Source of the DNA: Halorubrum lacusprofundi ATCC 49239 | Lineage (GTDB): Archaea; Halobacteriota; Halobacteria; Halobacteriales; Haloferacaceae | Reading direction: 5' to 3' | DNA length: 64,000 bases | NCBI RefSeq assembly: GCF_000022205.1 | Contig: NC_012029.1 | Span: forward strand, 2,170,001-2,234,000 | Part shown: piece by piece, positions 55,552 through 62,422 of the stretch | How the letters are laid out: the number at the start of each line of letters is the position of its first letter | Numbering within the stretch: position 1 is the first letter of the stretch | The notes under the pieces: model-generated | What the model was told of the DNA's origin: nothing | The model's input: only the letters and a program-made list of their open reading frames with translations | Databases searched by the model: none | Position numbers and translations under genes: made by a program

Positions 55552-56505
55552 CTACTCGTCGGTCTGTTCCAGCAAGCCCGTCATATACCCGATCGCGAAC
55601 AGCCGACCCATGTCGGTGTAGCCCGCCTGCGCCTCGTCGCGGTGGTCTTCGTCGAGCATCCGCGGGACGTGATCGGGGCGGATCGGCCCGTCGAAACCGG
55701 CCTCGCGGTACGCCTCTATCGCGGCGAGCATGTCTGTGGGCCCGTCGTCCTGCCACGTCTCGACGAACGACTCGGGTGTTCCGTCGACATCCCGGAAGTG
55801 TACGAAGTGGATCCGATCGCCGAACCGCCGGATCGTCTCGGGAATATCGGCGCCCATCGCGGCGTAGTTGCCCTGACAGAACGTCAGCCCGTGGTTCGGG
55901 CTGTCGTGGAGATCGAGGATGCGCTGGACGTTCTCCACGGAGTTGACCAGCCGCGGAACGCCCCGCACGGAGTCGACGGGCGGGTCGTCGGGATGAAGCG
56001 CGAGGTCGACGCCGGCCTCCTCGGCCACGGGGACGACCTCGTCGAGGAAGTATTCGAGGTTCTCCCAGAGCTCCGCTTCCGTCACGTCGACGGGGTAATC
56101 CGACGCGCGTTCCGATTGCTCGTGGTTGTAGGCCGTCGTTCGGGAGTCGCCGCGCAGCGGGACCTCGTCGGCGGTGCGCAGGACGCCGACCGGGTTCTCC
56201 GTCCAGACCCAACAGTAGACACCGATACCTGCTCGTCCCATGTTCCGGATGAGCCGCTTGACCGTCTCGATCTCCTCGTCGCGACCGTCTCGTCCGAGCA
56301 CGACATTCGTCATTGGGGGACGGTCTTCCACCACGTCCAGCGAGAGCCCGTGGTCCGCGAACCGGTTTTTGGTCCGGAGAAGCGAGTCGTACGTCCACCA
56401 CTCGTCTTCCCCCCAGAACCTGACGACGGCGGTCGAGACGCCGAGCTGACGCGCGAGGGTCCACCGACGGTCGGGACGCGGCGGCAGCATTATTGTCGTG
56501 TCCAT
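55552..56505 (-). CDS. uxuA: Mannonate-dehydratase-type (UxuA-family) TIM-barrel protein
   Basis: The 317-residue product has UxuA marks: VCVNVMNRYD-like replaced by YCWVWTENPVG (near residue 95), AEEAGVDLALHPDDPPVDSVRGVPRLV (HPDDPP metal/catalytic block), NHGLTFCQGNYAAMG (Cys metal ligand), HFVHFRDVDG and GFDGPIRPDHVPRM. UxuA dehydrates D-mannonate to 2-keto-3-deoxygluconate. It is shorter than the bacterial enzyme (about 390). In this pentose cluster its real substrate could be a pentonate or uronate-derived acid. It is in the same orientation as the ALDH gene, 128 bp apart. Confidence 0.85.
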   Translation of the reverse strand: MDTTIMLPPRPDRRWTLARQLGVSTAVVRFWGEDEWWTYDSLLRTKNRFADHGLSLDVVEDRPPMTNVVLGRDGRDEEIETVKRLIRNMGRAGIGVYCWVWTENPVGVLRTADEVPLRGDSRTTAYNHEQSERASDYPVDVTEAELWENLEYFLDEVVPVAEEAGVDLALHPDDPPVDSVRGVPRLVNSVENVQRILDLHDSPNHGLTFCQGNYAAMGADIPETIRRFGDRIHFVHFRDVDGTPESFVETWQDDGPTDMLAAIEAYREAGFDGPIRPDHVPRMLDEDHRDEAQAGYTDMGRLFAIGYMTGLLEQTDE

Positions 56506-56633
56506 ACGTCGCCTTCGCGGCCTATCGCAATAGCGGTTGCGCGAGCTCATCGAGGACCCGCCCCGTATGAAACTCGTCTCTTACCGAGAGAAGTCGGACG
56601 GTCGCCCGTGGGACAGACGGGACAGCGACCGGT

Positions 56634-58082
56634 TCAGTAGTTGTCGTAGACGGTCTTCTCGATCGTGTAGAACTCCATCCCTGCGTCGCCCTGCTCGCGC
56701 CAAGTCTCCGACGAGGAGCGCTTAAACCCGCCGAACGGCACGTGGAGTTCGAGCCCGGTCGTCTTCTCGTTGACCTTCACGACGCCGGCCTCTGCCTCGT
56801 CGATAAACCGGTTGGCCTCGGTGTGGTCGTCGGTGACCACACTGGCCGAGAGTCCGTACTCCACGTCGTTGGCGACGTTGAGTCCCTCGTCGAAGTCGCT
56901 GACCTCGATGACGGCGACCACCGGGCCGAACACTTCCTCACACGCGATCGTGTCGTCGTTGTCCACGTCGGTAAAGACGGTCGGCTCGACGAAGTGCCCG
57001 CTCTCGACCGCGTCGCCGGTGGGCTTCTCGCCGCCCGCCGCGACCGTCGCGCCCTCCTCGCGGGCTACGTCGATGTATTCGAGCGTCGACTCCAGTTCGT
57101 CGGCGCTGACCTGCGGCCCCATCTCGTGGTCGAGCCCGGGGCCGATGTCGATGGCCTCGGCCCGGTCGACGAGCTCGTCGACGAACTCGTCGTACACGTC
57201 CTCGTGAACGACGGCGCGGGAACACGCCGTACACGACTGGCCGGTCGTCCCGAAGCCGCCGGTCGCGACGATCTCGGCGGCTTCCGCGGGGTCGGCCGAA
57301 TCGGTGACCAGCGTGGGGTTCTTCCCGCCCATCTCGGTCTGCACCCGCTTGCCGGCGTCCGTGGCCTGATCGTAGACCATCTCGCCGACCTGTCCGCTGC
57401 CGGTGAAGGAGACGGCGTCGGTGCCCTCGTTCGTGATGAACTCGTTGCCGACCGAACTCCCCGGCCCGGTCACGACGTTGAGCACGCCGTCGGGGAGCCC
57501 CGCCTCGTCTAAGGCCTCCGTGACAGCGAACACGACGCCCGGCGCAGCGCTCGCGGGCTTGATGACCACGGAGTTGCCCGCCGCGAGCGCGGGGGCGAGC
57601 TTCCACACCGGGATGGCGATGGGGTAGTTCCACGGCGTGATCAGGGCCGCGACACCGACCGGCTCCTCGCGCGTGTAGAGGGTCGTATCGCGGCTGCTCG
57701 ACCCTTTCATCGTTCCACCGAGGTCCGAGGCCTTGCCCGCGAAGTAGTGGAAGATGTCGATCGCGCGCTGTACCTCGCCGGCCGCCTCGGGACGGGCCTT
57801 CCCCTCCTCCTCGACGAGCATCGCGGTGAGCTCGTCCTTCCGATCGGCGAGGATCGTCCCCGCCTTCCGGAGGATCCGACCGCGCTCTGGACCGGGCGTG
57901 GTCGCCCACTCATCCTGTGCGTCGGCCGCCGCCTCGACCGCCTCGGCGGCGTCCGCCGCGCTGGACTGTTGATAGCTCGCCACCGTCTCGTCGGGAGCCG
58001 CGGGATTGTGAACCTCGAACGTTTCTCCCGTCTCCGAGGAGACCCACTCTCCGCCGACGTAGTTCTGATTAAGGTCAGCCAC
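56634..58082 (-). CDS. Aldehyde dehydrogenase, 2-oxoglutarate-semialdehyde type
   Basis: The 482-residue NAD(P)-dependent ALDH has cofactor and active-site blocks LITPWNYPIAIPVWKLAPALAAGN, FTGSGQVGEMVY, TEMGGKNPTLV (general base Glu) and GQSCTACSRAVVHEDVYDEF (catalytic Cys). EEVFGPVVAVIEV and FKRSSSETWREQGDAGMEFYTIEKTVY complete it. Order and neighbours match alpha-ketoglutarate semialdehyde dehydrogenase (XacF type), the last step of the oxidative pentose pathway to 2-oxoglutarate. GTG at 58082 lies about 25 nt after a GTATAC box on the minus strand, supporting a leaderless start. Confidence 0.88.
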   Translation of the reverse strand: MADLNQNYVGGEWVSSETGETFEVHNPAAPDETVASYQQSSAADAAEAVEAAADAQDEWATTPGPERGRILRKAGTILADRKDELTAMLVEEEGKARPEAAGEVQRAIDIFHYFAGKASDLGGTMKGSSSRDTTLYTREEPVGVAALITPWNYPIAIPVWKLAPALAAGNSVVIKPASAAPGVVFAVTEALDEAGLPDGVLNVVTGPGSSVGNEFITNEGTDAVSFTGSGQVGEMVYDQATDAGKRVQTEMGGKNPTLVTDSADPAEAAEIVATGGFGTTGQSCTACSRAVVHEDVYDEFVDELVDRAEAIDIGPGLDHEMGPQVSADELESTLEYIDVAREEGATVAAGGEKPTGDAVESGHFVEPTVFTDVDNDDTIACEEVFGPVVAVIEVSDFDEGLNVANDVEYGLSASVVTDDHTEANRFIDEAEAGVVKVNEKTTGLELHVPFGGFKRSSSETWREQGDAGMEFYTIEKTVYDNY

Positions 58083-58103
58083 GTACCCGTCCTCGCGATC
58101 AAC

Positions 58104-58109
58104 GTATAC
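58104..58109 (-). promoter_or_regulatory. TATA-like box of the ALDH gene
   Basis: GTATAC on the minus strand, centred about 25 nt before the GTG at 58082. Confidence 0.45.
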
Positions 58110-58249
58110 TATTCTTACGGTTTCAGCGATCCAAGAGATGTCGCCAGAATCCGTCGAGAGACATCGCCGGCACTCGTCGAGAGTATCGCGGGTGCGTGCT
58201 GAGGGGTGTCGTCCAATACACTTTTGCAGATAGCTGCGAACGTCGAGTC

Positions 58250-59335
58250 ATGTCAGCCGCCGATTATCTCAAAACCGTCAGGGACCGGGACTGGGAGCAG
58301 TTGGAGTCGGGAACGCTCCGTATCGCGATTATCAGTCTCGGGTGGTGGACCCGCGAACAGGCGATCCCCGCGGTCGCCGACTCGAAGTTCTGTGAGACCA
58401 CGGTCCTCGTTAGCAGCAGCCGTGAAAAGGCGTCCGCGGCCGCCGAGGAGATACCGACCGTCGAGGCCGCGCTCACCTACGAGGAGTTCACGGACGCGGA
58501 AGCGACCGACGAGTACGACGCGGCCTACATCTGCACGCCGAACGCGCTCCACCTGCCGTACGCGGAGGCCGCCGCCGAACACGGGAAGGCCATACTCTGT
58601 GAGAAGCCCGTCGAGGCGACCCGCGAGCGCGCTGAACAGCTCGTCGAGGCCACCGAGAACATTCCGCTGATGGTCGCCTACCGGATGCAGACCGACCCGC
58701 AGGTCCGCCGGATGCGCGAGTTGATCGCGGAGGGCGCCATCGGCGACCCCGTGGCCGTTCACGGGAGCATGAGCCAGCAGATGCTCGACACCGTCTCCGA
58801 TGACACCGATCAGTGGCGCCTCGATCCCGACCTCGTCGGGTACGGCGCGAGCGTGATGGATCTGGGCATCTACCCGCTCAACACCGCGCGGTTCGTCCTC
58901 GATGCCGACCCCGTCAGCGTGACCGCCCAGATGCAGTCCGTCGACACCGCGTTCCGCAACGTGCCCGACCAACACACCGCCTTCACGATCCGGTTCGACG
59001 ACGGGACGCAGGCGGCCTGCACGGCCAGCCAGCACGCCGCGTACACGGGCCACTTCCGCGTCATCGGCACCGACGGCGAGCTGGTCCTCGAACCCGCCTT
59101 CCTCGGACAGCCCGAGCAGACGCTGACGCTCCACAGCGACGGCCGGCGTCTGGAGGTCGCCGACGGCCGGCGGGACGTGATGCAAGACGAGATGATCGAG
59201 GAGTTCGACTACTTCGCCGACCGCGTGATCCGCGAGGCACCGATCCACCCCGACGGCGACCACGCCCTCGTCGACATGCGCGCGCTCGAAGCGATCTACG
59301 ACGCCGCCGAAACCGGGACGACGGTGTCGGTGTAG
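58250..59335 (+). CDS. gfo6: GFO/IDH/MocA dehydrogenase, D-xylose 1-dehydrogenase (Gfo6) type
   Basis: The 361-residue oxidoreductase has a Rossmann start RIAIISLGWWTREQAIPAVADSKFCETTVLVSSSREKA, close to haloarchaeal D-xylose 1-dehydrogenase from memory. YDAAYICTPNALHLPYAEAAAEHGKAILCEKPVEA contains the catalytic EKP lysine. AYRMQTDPQVRRMRELIAEGAIGDPVAVHG is the next conserved block. It should oxidise D-xylose (or L-arabinose) to the lactone with NADP. It starts the plus-strand part of the cluster, upstream of xylonate dehydratase (199 bp). ATG 58250 is the first in the conserved frame. Confidence 0.87.
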   Translation: MSAADYLKTVRDRDWEQLESGTLRIAIISLGWWTREQAIPAVADSKFCETTVLVSSSREKASAAAEEIPTVEAALTYEEFTDAEATDEYDAAYICTPNALHLPYAEAAAEHGKAILCEKPVEATRERAEQLVEATENIPLMVAYRMQTDPQVRRMRELIAEGAIGDPVAVHGSMSQQMLDTVSDDTDQWRLDPDLVGYGASVMDLGIYPLNTARFVLDADPVSVTAQMQSVDTAFRNVPDQHTAFTIRFDDGTQAACTASQHAAYTGHFRVIGTDGELVLEPAFLGQPEQTLTLHSDGRRLEVADGRRDVMQDEMIEEFDYFADRVIREAPIHPDGDHALVDMRALEAIYDAAETGTTVSV

Positions 59336-59534
59336 GCTTCGCCGTCTCGATGGGCGGTCACACCGGCGCTACGCTGTCCAGCCCGCCCCGACTTTCTCTG
59401 CCCGTCGAGGATGTCCAGCACCTCGTTCGCGAACAGGACGATCGGAGCGACAGACCGTATCACCCCGCCCCCATGTCGTGCTCGCGAAGTTCCCCACAAA
59501 CTTTACTATCGGGTTCAGGAATATGTAGACGCTA

Positions 59535-60773
59535 ATGGTCGATCACGACAAGCTCCGCGACCCCAACGCGGAGTACACCATGCGGGACCTCTCGGCGGAG
59601 ACGATGGACATCACGAACTCGCGGGGCGGTGTCCGTGACGCCGAGATTACGGACGTACAGACGACGATGGTCGACGGCAACTACCCGTGGATCCTCGTCC
59701 GCGTCTACACCGACGCGGGCGTCGTCGGCACCGGGGAGTCCTACTGGGGCGGCGGCGACACCGCCATCATCGAGCGCATGAAACCGTTCATCGTCGGGGA
59801 GAACCCGCTCGATATCGACCGGCTGTACGAGCACCTCGTCCAGAAGATGTCGGGTGAGGGCTCGATCTCGGGGAAGGTCATCTCCGCCATCTCCGGTATC
59901 GAGATCGCGCTCCACGACGCCGCCGGGAAGCTCCTCGACGTGCCCGCCTACCAGCTCGTCGGCGGGAAGTACCGCGACGAGGTCCGGGTCTACTGCGACC
60001 TCCACACCGAGAACGAGGCCGACCCGCAGGCGTGCGCCGCCGAGGCCGAGCGCGTCGTCGAGAACTTCGGCTACGACGCCATCAAGTTCGACCTCGATGT
60101 GCCGTCCGGCCACGAGAAAGACCGCGCCAACCGCCACCTCCGCAACCCCGAGATCGATCACAAGGTCGACATCGTGGAGGCGACCACCGAGGCCGTCGGC
60201 GACAAGGCCGACGTGGCCTTCGACTGCCACTGGTCGTTCACCGGCGGCTCCGCGAAGCGCCTCGCGGAGGCCCTCGAGGAGTACGACGTGTGGTGGCTCG
60301 AAGACCCCGTGCCGCCGGAGAACCACGACGTGCAAGAGGAAGTGACGAAGTCGACGACGACGCCCATCGCGGTCGGCGAGAACGTCTATCGGAAGCACGG
60401 CCAGCGGACCCTCCTCGAACCGCAGGCCGTCGACATCGTCGCGCCCGACCTGCCGCGCGTCGGCGGGATGCGCGAGACCCGCAAGATCGCGGATCTGGCG
60501 GACATGTACTACATCCCGGTGGCGATGCACAACGTCTCCTCGCCGATTGGCACGATGGCGTCCGCGCACGTCGGCGCCGCCATTCCGAACTCGCTCGCAC
60601 TGGAGTACCACTCCTACGAGCTCGGCTGGTGGGAAGATCTGGTCGAAGAGGACAATCTCATCGAAGAGGGCCGTATGGAGATCCCGGAGGAACCCGGTCT
60701 CGGCCTGACGCTGAACCTTGACGCCGTCGGAGAGCACATGGTCGAAGGCGAGACGTTGTTCGACGAGGCGTGA
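59535..60773 (+). CDS. xacD: D-xylonate dehydratase, enolase superfamily
   Basis: The 412-residue enolase-superfamily enzyme begins VDHDKLRDPNAEYTMRDLSAETM and agrees closely with haloarchaeal D-xylonate dehydratase from memory. Active-site blocks: DAIKFDLDVPSG (catalytic Lys), VAFDCHW (metal Asp), WWLEDPVPPENHD (metal Glu), AVGENVYRKHG (metal Glu) and PVAMHNVSSPIGTMAS (general acid His). It removes water from pentonates to 2-keto-3-deoxypentonate. Its last codons (LFDEA) are the first part of a tandem array that continues for 3.3 units downstream. Confidence 0.9.
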   Translation: MVDHDKLRDPNAEYTMRDLSAETMDITNSRGGVRDAEITDVQTTMVDGNYPWILVRVYTDAGVVGTGESYWGGGDTAIIERMKPFIVGENPLDIDRLYEHLVQKMSGEGSISGKVISAISGIEIALHDAAGKLLDVPAYQLVGGKYRDEVRVYCDLHTENEADPQACAAEAERVVENFGYDAIKFDLDVPSGHEKDRANRHLRNPEIDHKVDIVEATTEAVGDKADVAFDCHWSFTGGSAKRLAEALEEYDVWWLEDPVPPENHDVQEEVTKSTTTPIAVGENVYRKHGQRTLLEPQAVDIVAPDLPRVGGMRETRKIADLADMYYIPVAMHNVSSPIGTMASAHVGAAIPNSLALEYHSYELGWWEDLVEEDNLIEEGRMEIPEEPGLGLTLNLDAVGEHMVEGETLFDEA

Positions 60774-60953
60774 GCCGGAGTCGAGCTCGATAGACGAGGG
60801 GAGCGAGTCTATCGGTGTTCGACGAGGCGTGAGCCGGAGTCGAGCTCGATAGACGAGGGGAGCGAGTCTATCGGTGTTCGACGAGGCGTGAGCCGGAGTC
60901 GAGCTCGATAGACGAGGGGAGCGAGTCTATCGGTGTTCGACGAGGCGTGAGCC
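60757..60953 (+). repeat. 59-bp tandem array, 3.3 copies, with a hairpin per unit
   Basis: Units start at 60757, 60816, 60875 and a 20-bp partial at 60934. They look identical. Unit 1 includes the last codons and stop of xacD. Each full unit has an 8-bp perfect hairpin CGATAGAC ... GTCTATCG around an 11-nt purine-rich loop. The units are in the spacer before the xacE promoter. Confidence 0.92.
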
Positions 60954-60996
60954 CGATCGGGGACAGCCGGGCTCAACGGTCGCGTTGGCGGTACTC

Positions 60997-61002
60997 TTAT
61001 AA
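60997..61002 (+). promoter_or_regulatory. TATA box of xacE
   Basis: TTATAA is centred about 26 nt before the ATG at 61026, fitting a leaderless transcript. It overlaps the ATG at 61002, ruling that upstream start out. Confidence 0.6.
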
Positions 61003-61025
61003 TGGCGTCTGCGCATCAACAGGGT

Positions 61026-61901
61026 ATGCGGTATTACCGACTCCCCGGCGGAGAGCACAGCGAGGGGTCCGGCTCGCTCGTCGTCGTCGACGACGGCGAC
61101 GCCTACGACCTGTCAACGGCATCAGACGATCTCGGGTCGTTCACCCAGCTCGCTCGCGCCGCGAACGCGTGCGACGAGTCCATCGATTCCATCGCTCGGG
61201 ACCGGATCTCCGACTCGGAGTCGGTGGCGTTCGACGACGACGACGTACTCCTGCCGGTGACGGCCGACGAGGTGTGGGCCGCGGGGGTCACGTACCAGAT
61301 CAGCGAACAGGCGCGCGAGGCCGAGAGCGGCAAGCCCGAGGTGTACATCGACGTCTACGACAGCGAGCGCCCGGAGCTGTTCTTGAAGGCGACGCCCTCG
61401 CGGACAGTCGGCCCCAACGAGGCCATCGGGATCCGCGGCGACTCCACGTGGGACGTGCCGGAGCCGGAGCTCGGCGTCGTGCTCCACCGCGAAGAGGTCG
61501 TTGGCTACACGATCGGCAACGACGTATCGAGCCGAGCCATCGAAGGCGAGAACCCGCTGTACCTCCCGCAGGCGAAGGTGTACGACCGATGCTGTTCGGT
61601 CGGCCCGTGCGTGGCGACAGCGGATGTCGTCGACGATCCCCACGACCTCGAGATGGCGCTCAGCATCGAGCGCGACGGCGAGGTCGTCTTCGAGGACTCG
61701 ACGTCGACGAACGAGATGGCGACCACCTGCGAAAACCTCGTTTCGTACCTCCGGCGGCACAACAACCTCCCGGAGACCGTCGTCCTGCTGACCGGCACCG
61801 CACTCGTGCCGCCGGAGTCGTTCACGCTCACCGAGGGTGACCAGGTCACGATCGACATCGACAAGATCGGACAGCTCGTCAACGACACTATCGTCGTCTG
61901 A
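61026..61901 (+). CDS. xacE: 2-keto-3-deoxy-pentonate dehydratase, FAH family
   Basis: The 291-residue product belongs to the fumarylacetoacetate-hydrolase family. Metal-binding glutamates lie in WDVPEPELGVVLHREE, and GYTIGNDVSSRAIEGEN and YLPQAKVYDRCCSVGPCV are the next conserved blocks, seen in haloarchaeal 2-keto-3-deoxyxylonate dehydratase (XacE). It would convert 2-keto-3-deoxypentonate to 2-oxoglutarate semialdehyde, the substrate of the ALDH in this cluster. Promoter position picks the ATG at 61026. The stop is directly followed by a minus-strand fragment that runs out into it. Confidence 0.87.
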   Translation: MRYYRLPGGEHSEGSGSLVVVDDGDAYDLSTASDDLGSFTQLARAANACDESIDSIARDRISDSESVAFDDDDVLLPVTADEVWAAGVTYQISEQAREAESGKPEVYIDVYDSERPELFLKATPSRTVGPNEAIGIRGDSTWDVPEPELGVVLHREEVVGYTIGNDVSSRAIEGENPLYLPQAKVYDRCCSVGPCVATADVVDDPHDLEMALSIERDGEVVFEDSTSTNEMATTCENLVSYLRRHNNLPETVVLLTGTALVPPESFTLTEGDQVTIDIDKIGQLVNDTIVV

Positions 61902-62422
61902 CGGCCCTCTAAATCGAACCGGAAGTACGCGTCGCCAGCGACCGGCATCCGATCGAGGAGCTCGTCGTCGCGGACCCTCTCGGCGACGCCGATGACAGAG
62001 TCGTTCTCGATATCAGAACAGATGTTCCGCTCGTCGATTCTCGACGTTTTGATATATCTCGTGTAAACCGTCCGATCGGAATTTCTCAGGCGTGCATAGA
62101 CATCTGTCCGAGTCGTAAAGATGGGACTTCTGTTCTGGAATAGAGAACACATGGTCTCGGCAGTGACGCGGCTCAGAGGGAGCGCCCCACACAGAGACTC
62201 GCCGTATCAGCCGAAAGCAGCCGCCGCAGTACGTCTAAACAGCGCCGACTCTCTACCCGCCCCCCGATCGACATCACTCGTTCTGACATTGCGAACGGAA
62301 ATCGTGTTACAAACGTATTGCTGTAATTCTACTATCTCCTCGGATGCTCCGGAAGGACGAGAAACAGAGAACGGGGAGCGTCGACCGCGGGTCCGAGACC
62401 GCGGCCGACAGTCGATCGGTCG
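61902..62422. other. Intergenic region, 521 bp, with a possible truncated minus-strand gene
   Basis: From about 62070 to 61905 the minus strand reads as coding-like sequence (for example GVAERVRDDELLDRMPVAG, then FRFDLEGR) with GC-ending codons, but it has no stop of its own and runs antisense into the xacE 3' end. I recognise no family. The rest (62150-62422) is AT-richer and without a gene. Confidence 0.5.
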
